Shown: in pieces, positions 9,182 through 16,778 of the stretch
Numbering within the stretch: the first letter of the stretch is position 1
How the letters are laid out: every line of letters starts with the position of its first letter
Assembly: GCF_012927265.1 (NCBI RefSeq)
Contig: NZ_JABBGF010000003.1
Span: 1-64,000, forward strand
Direction of reading: 5' to 3'
Origin: Chryseobacterium cheonjiense
Lineage (GTDB): Bacteria; Bacteroidota; Bacteroidia; Flavobacteriales; Weeksellaceae
DNA: 64,000 nt
Made by a program: the position numbers and the translations under genes
The notes under the pieces: model-generated
What the model saw: the letters and a program-made list of their open reading frames with translations, nothing else
The model's database searches: none
Told to the model about the DNA's origin: nothing

Positions 9182-9213
9182 AAAGCTTTTCAGGAAACTG
9201 AGAAGCTTTTTTT
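9182..9213 (+). terminator. Terminator of rpmE2
   Basis: A 12-bp stem AAAGCTTTTCAG / CTGAGAAGCTTT with a GAAA tetraloop (9182-9209), followed by a T run. Confidence 0.9.
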
Positions 9214-9265
9214 ATTGTAATTTTGTTAGACTTTGAATTTTTAACATTAAACTTAAAACTGAACG

Positions 9266-10426
9266 ATGCAATTAGTATTTTCAGATGCACAATATTGGGA
9301 AGATTTTCTTCCGCTTACTTTTACCCGTCCCGTTGCAGAAATGCGGTGCGGAATTCTCAAGTTCTCCGAAAGATGGCAGAAAATTTTAGAGAATACTGAA
9401 ATATCTTTTTTTACGGAAGCTTATTTACAGCAGAAATTCCCCGAACCTGAAAAAAAAGAAAGTCTTTTTCTGGTAACGAACTTTCTTCCGACTGATAGCG
9501 TTATCCAACAGATTAAAGATCTTAAACAAGGAGAAGCATTGGTTTATGAAGATGAATTAATTGCTGCCAAAATCAATATGGATGGCTTTTCCCTTCATCA
9601 GATTGAGAAGATGACCGATATCAAGGAAGATCTTGTGTTCTTTAAAAAGCCTTCGGATCTTTTCACGTATAATCAGAAAGCGATTGATTTTGATTTTGCT
9701 CTTCTTACGAAGGGTAGGGTTTCACAGGAGCTTTCCTCGACCAATGGATTTTTAGGGGATAAAAAAGATCTTTTCATTGAAGAAGGTGCACAAATTGAAT
9801 TTTCAACCCTTAATACCAAAACAGGAAAGATTTACATCGGGAAGAACGCTGAGGTAATGGAAGGGTGTAACCTTCGGGGTCCGATAGCACTTTGTGAAGA
9901 ATCCAAATTTAATTTAGGGGCAAAAATTTATGGTGCCACAACGGTGGGTCCGCATTCTAAAGTAGGAGGCGAGGTCAGCAATATCATTATTTTTGGATAT
10001 TCTAATAAAGGTCATGACGGTTTTGTAGGAAATTCCGTAATCGGAGAATGGTGCAACCTCGGTGCCGATACCAATTCTTCCAACCTGAAAAATAATTACG
10101 GTAACGTAAAATTGTGGAATTACAGAACAAAAGCTTTTGAAGATACAGGACTTCAGTTTGCGGGCCTCATTATGGGAGATCATTCCAAAACGGCGATCAA
10201 TACCCAGCTGAATACCGGAACGGTAATCGGTGTGGCATCCAATATCTTTAAAGAGGGATTTCCACCGAACCTGATAGAAAATTTCTCCTGGGGAGGCTTT
10301 AAAGGTGACGAAAAATTTAAGCTGGATAAAGCCTATGAAGTGGCAGAAAAAGTAATGGCACGAAGAAAAGTGGCGTTAACTGATGAGGATAAGGCTATTT
10401 TTAAACATATTTTTGACGAGTATTAA
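9266..10426 (+). CDS. GlmU-like sugar nucleotidyltransferase/acetyltransferase, Bacteroidota form
   Basis: A 386-residue protein of the alternative GlmU family (TIGR03991-like), thought to make UDP-GlcNAc in Bacteroidota that lack canonical GlmU. The N-terminal part (MQLVFSDAQYWEDFLPLTFT, then RPVAEMRCGI) is the divergent nucleotidyltransferase domain with the conserved TRP and R/C residues. From about residue 180 it has left-handed beta-helix hexapeptides (IYIGKNAEVMEGCNLRGPI, GATTVGPHSKVGGEVSN, NSVIGEWCNLGADTNSSN), as in acetyltransferases. The length is normal and the frame complete. It stands alone between two terminators. Confidence 0.88.
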   Translation: MQLVFSDAQYWEDFLPLTFTRPVAEMRCGILKFSERWQKILENTEISFFTEAYLQQKFPEPEKKESLFLVTNFLPTDSVIQQIKDLKQGEALVYEDELIAAKINMDGFSLHQIEKMTDIKEDLVFFKKPSDLFTYNQKAIDFDFALLTKGRVSQELSSTNGFLGDKKDLFIEEGAQIEFSTLNTKTGKIYIGKNAEVMEGCNLRGPIALCEESKFNLGAKIYGATTVGPHSKVGGEVSNIIIFGYSNKGHDGFVGNSVIGEWCNLGADTNSSNLKNNYGNVKLWNYRTKAFEDTGLQFAGLIMGDHSKTAINTQLNTGTVIGVASNIFKEGFPPNLIENFSWGGFKGDEKFKLDKAYEVAEKVMARRKVALTDEDKAIFKHIFDEY

Positions 10427-10428
10427 AT

Positions 10429-10454
10429 AAAACCTCAGTGATAGCTGAGGTTTT
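10429..10454 (+). terminator. Terminator of the GlmU-like gene
   Basis: A 10-bp perfect stem AAAACCTCAG / CTGAGGTTTT with a 6-nt loop. It can act in both directions because A and T runs flank it. Confidence 0.85.
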
Positions 10455-10544
10455 AAATTTAGGTTAGTATAATGTTGATCAATGTATCTTCTTCTAAAGG
10501 CATATAAAGATGTATAAGTTGGCTGTCACAAATATAGGGATTGC

Positions 10545-11117
10545 TTATTGCTTTATCAATGTCATTTTATCCTTAGGTAATAATGGAACGAACTCCGAAT
10601 AATTAGGACATTTAGAAGGGTCATAAGCTTCTTTATCTCTATCGAAACTCAAATACATTGTATTTGGATTATTTTTGCTTATTTCTATGAAAACTACACC
10701 GCTATCATTACAGTAATTAACGGTGCCAAAAAAATTAAGCATATAAGTTTTGTTTTGAATATTTATTCCTCTAAAATGTGTATTCTCGTCATTTATTTCA
10801 TTCAAAGAAGAATAAAGTACAGTTCCATTAAAACTTTTTACTGAAAAACGGCCGATTAATTCATCCCATTTAACAGTATAACTTCCAAAATTAAGCTTCT
10901 TGATAAATCGGAACTCATATTGTTTATCTCCGTAAGTCCCTTTCCATGTACCTACGAATTGATCTAATCTGTTGTTAACGTCCTTTACGTATGTAACTGT
11001 TTCAGGAAGACCATCATCTGACTTAGAGTATTCGTAAGCTTGTTCTAATGAAATGGTCGATTGGGATTTACAAGACAAGCTTAATATTAATATTAGTATT
11101 GATATTACTTTTTTCAT
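10545..11117 (-). CDS. Small exported protein, tandem paralogue 1 (DUF6705-like)
   Basis: A 190-residue protein with a lipoprotein-type signal peptide (SLSCKSQ, Cys at about 16). Its conserved core is NRLDQFVGTWKGTYGDKQYEF, followed by beta-strand-rich sequence, and it ends in LIKQ. It resembles the family I remember as DUF6705, common in Chryseobacterium; that assignment is from memory. It is a paralogue of the gene at 11356-11919, which shares the NRLD-FVGTWKG core, the HFRG/HFNG element, the CND-G motif and the same last three residues. The FVGTWKG motif suggests a lipocalin-like beta barrel, but no ligand can be named. The DNA is visibly more AT-rich than its surroundings. Confidence 0.65.
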   Translation of the reverse strand: MKKVISILILILSLSCKSQSTISLEQAYEYSKSDDGLPETVTYVKDVNNRLDQFVGTWKGTYGDKQYEFRFIKKLNFGSYTVKWDELIGRFSVKSFNGTVLYSSLNEINDENTHFRGINIQNKTYMLNFFGTVNYCNDSGVVFIEISKNNPNTMYLSFDRDKEAYDPSKCPNYSEFVPLLPKDKMTLIKQ

Positions 11118-11355
11118 TTTAATTAAAGAAACAACTAGGAAAATGTTTTTTGATTATACTAAGTTTATATTAACAAGAATATATTGCTTAAGACATATTT
11201 TAAATTTTAATAGAATTCATGTTCATTATCTTAGGTGAGAATTTTATATTATATGTTCTAGGTAATAAATTTGAGATTAAATGGAATCGCAATAATGGAT
11301 AGTATTAGCAAGAGTATATTTTCATATTTCTTAAAAAGTCTCATTGAAGAATTTA

Positions 11356-11919
11356 TTATTGTTTTATCAGTCTAATGATTTTGTTATTTGGCATAATTGT
11401 TTTATAGCCATTTGGACAATTTGCAACTATATCATAATCTTGTAAAAACATTAAGCTCAATTGAGATAAATTACTAGGTTCTTTAAAATATATATAAACA
11501 AAACCTTTATCATTGCATTCTGCATTTCCCGAATAATAAAGTTTATAACCTTTTAAATTCTTATCAAATAAATAACCATTAAAGTGTGTGCTGTCATCAG
11601 GAAGATTTATAGTAGTTTCTAATATATTTCCATTATTATCTTTAACCAATATTTTTCCTATTAGCAAGTCCCAAGGCTTTTCTCCGTATAGCGAGAAATC
11701 TGATTTTTTAATAAAATGGAATTCATAGGTTCTTCCATCAGTGAAGCTTCCTTTCCATGTACCAACAAACTTATCCAATCTATTACTTATATCTTTTATC
11801 GAAGAATATTCAGGACAATTGATATTTTCACATTGAGAAATCTGATCAAGTGATATTATTTGCGCATTATAGGGCAAGAAACTTATAAGAAATAAAATTA
11901 ATGTTATTATATTTTTCAT
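11356..11919 (-). CDS. Small exported protein, tandem paralogue 2 (DUF6705-like)
   Basis: A 187-residue protein with a signal peptide ending near LPYNAQ. The core NRLDKFVGTWKGSFTDGRTYEF and the C-terminus RLIKQ match its neighbour at 10545-11117; the rest has diverged, as expected of an old duplication. The two are separated by 238 bp of AT-rich DNA in which I see no gene. Its start lies only 7 bp after the stop codon of the JAMM-like lipoprotein gene, so it is almost certainly co-transcribed with that gene. This invites, but does not prove, a protective or partner role. Confidence 0.65.
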   Translation of the reverse strand: MKNIITLILFLISFLPYNAQIISLDQISQCENINCPEYSSIKDISNRLDKFVGTWKGSFTDGRTYEFHFIKKSDFSLYGEKPWDLLIGKILVKDNNGNILETTINLPDDSTHFNGYLFDKNLKGYKLYYSGNAECNDKGFVYIYFKEPSNLSQLSLMFLQDYDIVANCPNGYKTIMPNNKIIRLIKQ

Positions 11920-11926
11920 GATATAT

Positions 11927-13282
11927 TTATTTTGGACAATTTGAATCTGTTATTCCGCTTTTATCGCTATTCAATGTTTTGGTGGTGAATGTACCGTCAT
12001 TATTCATTTTTACAAGACTTATTCCTTTTACAAACATTTGTTCATCAATGAATTTAAGAAAATTCATTTCATCAGAACGATTTTTATTTTTTAAGAAATA
12101 ATTTATGTACATTTCGTTATATTGAACTTTACTATTTGCATATACCGTTTTTATCTGATTTGCATTTCCTGTAAAACGAATTTGATAAATTCCAGTACCA
12201 GATATCATTACAGCATAGATATTCTCTAAAGGTAATCCATTTTGTTGTGCAAGAGCTACCATTTGATTAAAATAGATGACATCAGCGGGCGAAAATATCT
12301 TAAACCCTATTCTTTCGACTTCATAGCCATCTTCATTAACATAGGTGAAATTATTAGGATGTGTATGTAAATAACCTTTCATATCTGATGTTGGATCACC
12401 TAAACTTAACGAATTAGAATTTGTATTTGTAGATGCATTATCTTTATACTCGAAGTTTCCATTAATTTTTTCTACATATCCAGTTTCTTTTTTTAAAGGT
12501 AATTTGCTTTTTAAATCATCTATTTTATTTTTAAAATCAGAATTTTCATTCTGTGCTTTCAGTTTCTCACACGGATCGGGTGTGTCCGGAGGATCGGGGT
12601 AATCATAGCCTAAGCCTGTTCCTCCGCCGCCACACTCTCCGGTTTCAGGATTTACATCCCCCAGACAGTCGGATACTGGCAGGGCAACCTCCACAAATTT
12701 ACAAATGGTCTTCGTGCTTGATATGGGGTACTGATCACCATTGGCTCCTTCTACATAGCCTACCGTAATGGTTATCGTTCTGCATACCGAAACAACTGTA
12801 CTTCCTCCCTTTGCAAACGGCACATTCTTCCCTGCAGAAGATATGCTTATGTTATCTTTTCCCGTAAAGATAAGCGCCTGGAAAAAATCATTGGCTTCAG
12901 GATCTTTATCTGAGAAGTGAAAATAGACTTTATTCTTTATTCTAAACACTTCAAGTGTCCTGACTACCTTATTGTCTTTCAGCACAGGAACGATCAGATA
13001 GCTTTCATTGAACGTATCCATGGTCATGGCATAATCCCAGAAAATACTTCCGTAAGTATTTCTTATATAGCTTTCGTTAGCATATCGGGTGTAGGCGTCT
13101 CGTACTTTACGGATGTAGGTCTCATCCTCTTTCCACAAGCTTGCGGAGCTTTCCTTCTTTAGCAAAGCATTTTCGGAAGTATTTTTCTCAGATGAAGAAA
13201 GTAGATCGTCATTTCTGCAGGATTGTAGGATAAAAAGAAATACGGCTATAAAAGATAGCCATGAAACAATTTTTCTTGTCAT
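11927..13282 (-). CDS. Lipoprotein with JAMM/JAB-like C-terminal module
   Basis: A 451-residue lipoprotein (lipobox LQSC, Cys22, followed by RNDD). Residues about 50-200 form a conserved-looking extracellular domain. Residues 205-235 are a Gly/Pro/Asp linker with paired Cys (GECGGGGTGLGYDYPDPPD). The rest is a different, AT-rich module with an HTHP motif at residues 306-309 and FSPAD (331-335), reminiscent of the zinc-binding HxHP...SxxD signature of JAMM/JAB isopeptidases. The spacing between HP and S is longer than in the classical motif, and the upstream catalytic Glu cannot be placed with confidence. The two-part architecture with a base-composition break at the linker suggests an exchangeable C-terminal effector domain. 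It precedes the two FVGTWKG proteins by 7 bp. Confidence 0.6.
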   Translation of the reverse strand: MTRKIVSWLSFIAVFLFILQSCRNDDLLSSSEKNTSENALLKKESSASLWKEDETYIRKVRDAYTRYANESYIRNTYGSIFWDYAMTMDTFNESYLIVPVLKDNKVVRTLEVFRIKNKVYFHFSDKDPEANDFFQALIFTGKDNISISSAGKNVPFAKGGSTVVSVCRTITITVGYVEGANGDQYPISSTKTICKFVEVALPVSDCLGDVNPETGECGGGGTGLGYDYPDPPDTPDPCEKLKAQNENSDFKNKIDDLKSKLPLKKETGYVEKINGNFEYKDNASTNTNSNSLSLGDPTSDMKGYLHTHPNNFTYVNEDGYEVERIGFKIFSPADVIYFNQMVALAQQNGLPLENIYAVMISGTGIYQIRFTGNANQIKTVYANSKVQYNEMYINYFLKNKNRSDEMNFLKFIDEQMFVKGISLVKMNNDGTFTTKTLNSDKSGITDSNCPK

Positions 13283-13506
13283 AGTTATTGTCTTAATGTT
13301 TAAAGATAATATTTTTAATTACTCAACAAAAGTGTGAAATATATTTTGAGAAAACACAGTGAAAAATTACTGGTTTCCATAATATTTTTTAAAAGAAAAA
13401 CTATATACTTTAAAAGAGCATATAAGCTGAAAATTATTCATCAAAAATCATTTTCCAGAAGATTGATCAAAATGCAGAAAATGCAGAAAAATAAAGGGAG
13501 ATAGAT

Positions 13507-13566
13507 TAACTTTGGTAATCAGTTTTTTTCCGAAAAAATGATTACCTGAAATTTTTTTTCTTTTTG
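13507..13566 (+). promoter_or_regulatory. Promoter box merged with strong hairpin upstream of the ECF sigma gene
   Basis: A TAACTTTG box (13507-13514) runs straight into an inverted repeat GGTAATCA / TGATTACC (13514-13521 and 13539-13546). Its interior is a T7/A6 stretch that also pairs, and a T-rich tract follows (13551-13566). This could be an operator over the start site or an attenuator-like hairpin at the 5' end of the message. The rest of the 333-bp gap (13283-13506, 13567-13615) is AT-rich with a short tandem duplication of AATGCAGAA near 13471 and nothing else recognisable. Confidence 0.5.
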
Positions 13567-13615
13567 ATGTAATAAAATGTAAAATCTGACTGTCTTACTT
13601 ATAGAAACAAAACTT

Positions 13616-14125
13616 ATGACCCAAGAAACTTTCAGAAGTACGGTATTCGTTCTCAAAAATGAGATGTATCGCTTTGCGAAAAGATTCGTCATGAGCAGTG
13701 ATGAGGCGGAAGATGTAGTGCAGGACCTGATGATCAGGTTCTGGCAGAAGAAAGATGAGCTGGAGCAGTTCGGGAACTTAAAATCCTACGCATTGAAGGC
13801 GGTCCGGAACGAATGCCTGAATAGGCTGAAGCATCATGATGTAAAAATGGGGTTTGCCGATATGCAGCTTCACCGGTCAGAACTTTACAGCATGGAAGTG
13901 AATAATCTGAAGGAACACATTATCGGTTTCATTAATCAGCTTCCAGAAAAACAAAAGATGGTTATCCATTTGAAAGATGTTGAAGAATATGAAGTTTCGG
14001 AAATAGCAGAAATGCTGGAAATGGAAGAAAACGCAGTAAGAGTAAATCTTATGAGGGCAAGACAGAAAGTAAAAGAACAAATTTCACAATTGATGAGCTA
14101 TGAGCAAAGACAAATTTCAAGATAA
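13616..14125 (+). CDS. RNA polymerase sigma factor, ECF type
   Basis: A 169-residue sigma-70 family protein with only regions 2 and 4. Region 2 covers residues about 10-80 (FAKRFVMSSDEAEDVVQDLM, then IRFWQKKDEL). Region 4 covers about 105-160, including the helix-turn-helix YEVSEIAEMLEMEENAVRVN. It would direct transcription of a small regulon, probably including its own operon. It overlaps the next gene by 26 bp, the usual arrangement for a sigma factor and its membrane anti-sigma factor. Confidence 0.92.
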   Translation: MTQETFRSTVFVLKNEMYRFAKRFVMSSDEAEDVVQDLMIRFWQKKDELEQFGNLKSYALKAVRNECLNRLKHHDVKMGFADMQLHRSELYSMEVNNLKEHIIGFINQLPEKQKMVIHLKDVEEYEVSEIAEMLEMEENAVRVNLMRARQKVKEQISQLMSYEQRQISR

Positions 14126-14771
14126 ATACGATGAGATCTTCCAACATTTAAAGGAAGAAAAGATGGAGTGGGACTTTAAGGATTTCCTGAAGAAAGCGGA
14201 AGGTAAGGATGAGGTAAAAGAAGATCAGGCTCCCGTTATCCCGATCGACAGCAAAAATAAACCGGCTTTTCCAAAATGGTTCTGGATGGCGGCAAGCGCA
14301 GTAGTGCTTTTAACTGCAGGATTTATTTTTAATTATAATCACCAGAGTATTGAAGATCAGGCTCAGATGGTTGAAAATCAGATTAAACAACAGAAAAATA
14401 ATTTCATCGAAGAAAATAGCGAGCAGCAGGCTCAGGTCGCAATAAACCAAGTGTCGGATTCTGTTGCCGGTATAAAAAATGATTCGGTATTTCAGGAAAA
14501 TACAATCGCAGAAAAAGATTATTTAGATGAAATATTGCCGAAAAGAGGAAGGCTTAAAAAAGAAAGAAAGCCGAGATATGTTCATAATTCCTCTTATCGT
14601 AAAGCGGCAAAAGATTCCACAGGCTACAAAGATTCTTACGTTATCGTAAACGGAAAAAGAATTGAAAATGTGGAAGAAGCCATTAACGTGACTAAGTATT
14701 CATTCCAGATATTTGCAAATAACGTCAGTGAAAAATTAGCAAAACCAACAGTCGTTGACGACGATTATTAA
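14100..14771 (+). CDS. Probable transmembrane anti-sigma factor
   Basis: A 223-residue protein starting inside the sigma gene. A charged cytoplasmic N-terminus (about 60 residues, including EWDFKDFLKKAEG) is followed by one membrane helix (FWMAASAVVLLTAGFIF, about residues 61-78) and a polar extracytoplasmic domain. This is the topology of an anti-sigma factor that holds its sigma factor at the membrane. No zinc-binding HxxxCxxC motif is present, so it is not a classical ZAS protein; the role is inferred from topology and overlap with the sigma gene. Confidence 0.65.
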   Translation: MSKDKFQDKYDEIFQHLKEEKMEWDFKDFLKKAEGKDEVKEDQAPVIPIDSKNKPAFPKWFWMAASAVVLLTAGFIFNYNHQSIEDQAQMVENQIKQQKNNFIEENSEQQAQVAINQVSDSVAGIKNDSVFQENTIAEKDYLDEILPKRGRLKKERKPRYVHNSSYRKAAKDSTGYKDSYVIVNGKRIENVEEAINVTKYSFQIFANNVSEKLAKPTVVDDDY

Positions 14772-14834
14772 TTAACCCTTAAAAAGATTATGCTCCTGAT
14801 CAGGCAATAATAATCAAAAAAATAAAATTGACTC

Positions 14835-16100
14835 ATGAAAAAAATATTCATCATATTCGCATTTGCCTTCTCACAGTTTTTTAATGTGTACGGGCAGGAT
14901 AAACTAGACCAGCTTTTTGACAAATATCAGGAGGTGGAAGGTGTAACCTCTATTAAAATCGCAAAACCGATGTTCGGAATGCTCAGCAATCTGGACTTGG
15001 GAGATGCCGAACTTGATCAGATCAAACCTTTATTGTCAAAAATAAACGGATTAAAAGTTTTCATCGCTGAAAAACCTCAGGATGCAAGTTCTATGACCGG
15101 ACAAAAGCTGGCGCAGATCAACAGGGATATCAAATCGTATTTAAGCAATCTCAATTACAGTGAGATCATGACGATGAACAGCAATGGGGCAAAAATTAAA
15201 TTTCTGTCTGCTGAAGAGAAAAATGGAATTCTGGATGATCTGCTATTGAGCATAGACAGCGGAGGCGAAGAAAGCATCCTGATAAAATTGGATGGCAAGC
15301 TTTCTATGAATGACATCAATAAAATCATCAACTCTACCGAAACCAAAACAAACCCTGTTACCAATACCAAAAACAGTTTTGTTTCCCAGGATACCTCTTC
15401 TTATCTCAACGGGGAGTCCAGAAATGTAGGAGAATTTTCGGGAGTTCATGTAAGTACAGGTGTGATCGTAAACTTCAAACAGGAAAGCCCTACGACGGTA
15501 AAGGTAATTGCCGATGCAGACAAACTTCAGTATATCGTGACAAAAGTTGATAACGGTGTCCTGAAAGTATATGTTGATAACAAAGGACAGAAAAATTTAA
15601 AGTTCAAAAATATCAGCGTAAATGTTTCTTCACCAAGAATAGACAATATTAAAACCTCTTCCGGAGCTATATTTAATGCCGTCAATACAATTAATGAGAA
15701 TACGGTTTCGGTTGATCTTTCATCGGGATCTGTAGTGAACGGAAACTTTAATATTTCTGATAATGCTAAAGTGGAGCTGAGTTCCGGAGCTGTTATCAAT
15801 TCTACCATTAACTCGAAGCAGGCTAATATTAAAGCATCAAGCGGTGCATTGGCAAACCTCAACGGAAGAGTTAATACAGGAACTATAGATGTAAGCAGTG
15901 GTGCGGTTTGCAATTCCGAAAAGTTTCAGGTTAATGATCTTGAGGCTGAGGCAACATCGGGTGGAATGGTTAACGGCTATGCAGTAGACCGTTTAAAGGC
16001 AACGGCATCTTCGGGTGGAAGTATTAAATACAAAGGAAATCCGAGAGTAGAGGCAAATATCAGCAAAATGTCAGGCGGAAGCTTAAAACCAATTAATTAA
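14835..16100 (+). CDS. Secreted DUF4252 plus GIN (DUF2807) domain protein
   Basis: A 421-residue protein with a signal peptide ending at NVYGQ (about residue 21). Residues about 22-170 match the DUF4252 pattern (DQLFDKYQEVEGVTSIKIAK and KLSMNDINKIIN). Residues about 200-420 are the putative auto-transporter adhesin head GIN domain: repeated SSGA/SSGS turns (TSSGAIFNAV, LSSGSVVNGN, LSSGAVINST, KASSGALANL, VSSGAVCNSE, TSGGMVNGYA) that build a beta helix. It sits third in the sigma/anti-sigma operon, so it is a likely regulon member or signal-sensing partner in the envelope. Confidence 0.82.
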   Translation: MKKIFIIFAFAFSQFFNVYGQDKLDQLFDKYQEVEGVTSIKIAKPMFGMLSNLDLGDAELDQIKPLLSKINGLKVFIAEKPQDASSMTGQKLAQINRDIKSYLSNLNYSEIMTMNSNGAKIKFLSAEEKNGILDDLLLSIDSGGEESILIKLDGKLSMNDINKIINSTETKTNPVTNTKNSFVSQDTSSYLNGESRNVGEFSGVHVSTGVIVNFKQESPTTVKVIADADKLQYIVTKVDNGVLKVYVDNKGQKNLKFKNISVNVSSPRIDNIKTSSGAIFNAVNTINENTVSVDLSSGSVVNGNFNISDNAKVELSSGAVINSTINSKQANIKASSGALANLNGRVNTGTIDVSSGAVCNSEKFQVNDLEAEATSGGMVNGYAVDRLKATASSGGSIKYKGNPRVEANISKMSGGSLKPIN

Positions 16101-16111
16101 AACCAAAAGCC

Positions 16112-16612
16112 ATGAAAATAATAAAAAGCATTTTTCTGATCCTATCCTTAATGTTCATCACGCAATCCTGTGTAGTTTCAGAAAAACCCAATATTGCGTA
16201 TTTTTCAGAATCGGGACGCGATTTTAAGGGAGCTAAATTCGTAAGCATCAATGTTCCGTTGTTTTTGGCTAAGCCTTATATCAAAAAAGCGTTAAGAGAA
16301 GACGGTGAAGATGAAGAACTTATCAGAATAGTGAAAAAGGTTTCAAAAATAAAAGTGCTGACCGTTGAAAATGGTGACCGCAATATGCTTAAAGATTTTG
16401 CGAGTTACCTAAACAACAATAACTATGAAGAATGGGCAACCATAAGACACGATGGGGATAATGTCAATATTCGGGTAAAGCAAAAAGGTGATGCCATTAA
16501 AAATATGATGATCACCGTAAACTCGGATAAAGAGCTGGTTTTTGTAGATATAAAAGGGAACTTTACGGCAGATGACATCTCAAGGATGATTTCTTCGGCT
16601 ACAGATAAATAA
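16112..16612 (+). CDS. DUF4252 lipoprotein
   Basis: A 166-residue lipoprotein (lipobox TQSC, Cys20). The rest is a single DUF4252 domain, paralogous to the N-terminal half of the preceding protein (both share a KVLTVEN/KVFIAE-type strand, an NNYEEW/LNYSEI segment and a final DDISRMI/NDINKII helix). It starts 11 bp after the previous stop and closes the operon before a terminator. Function unknown; Flavobacteriia often carry several DUF4252 genes behind an ECF sigma factor. Confidence 0.82.
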   Translation: MKIIKSIFLILSLMFITQSCVVSEKPNIAYFSESGRDFKGAKFVSINVPLFLAKPYIKKALREDGEDEELIRIVKKVSKIKVLTVENGDRNMLKDFASYLNNNNYEEWATIRHDGDNVNIRVKQKGDAIKNMMITVNSDKELVFVDIKGNFTADDISRMISSATDK

Positions 16613-16654
16613 GCATTCATATTCAAATCATATACTAAATTTTTATTTTGCAGA

Positions 16655-16686
16655 AAACCATTTCGTTTAAAACGGAGTGGTTTTTT
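16655..16686 (+). terminator. Terminator of the sigma/DUF4252 operon
   Basis: A 13-bp stem with two G-U pairs (AAACCATTTCGTT / AACGGAGTGGTTT) followed by TTTTTT. Confidence 0.85.
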
Positions 16687-16724
16687 AATTTAAGTTATTG
16701 ATTATTAAGTTTTATTTAAACTAT

Positions 16725-16765
16725 GAAAATCGATTTTCGTAATTCATCAAAATACCTTAATTTTG
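16725..16765 (+). promoter_or_regulatory. guaB promoter with a 14-bp palindrome at the -33 position
   Basis: A -7 TAATTTTG (16758-16765) stands 13 bp before the ATG. Over the place where the -33 element belongs lies a perfect 14-bp palindrome GAAAATCGATTTTC (16725-16738), a good candidate operator for control of guanine nucleotide synthesis. Confidence 0.55.
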
Positions 16766-16778
16766 CAAGAAAGTAAAG

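Noticed and set aside
15527..15913. Open frame on the minus strand within the GIN-domain gene
   Set aside because: It is a by-product of the repetitive SSGA-type coding sequence; no homology, start context or promoter.
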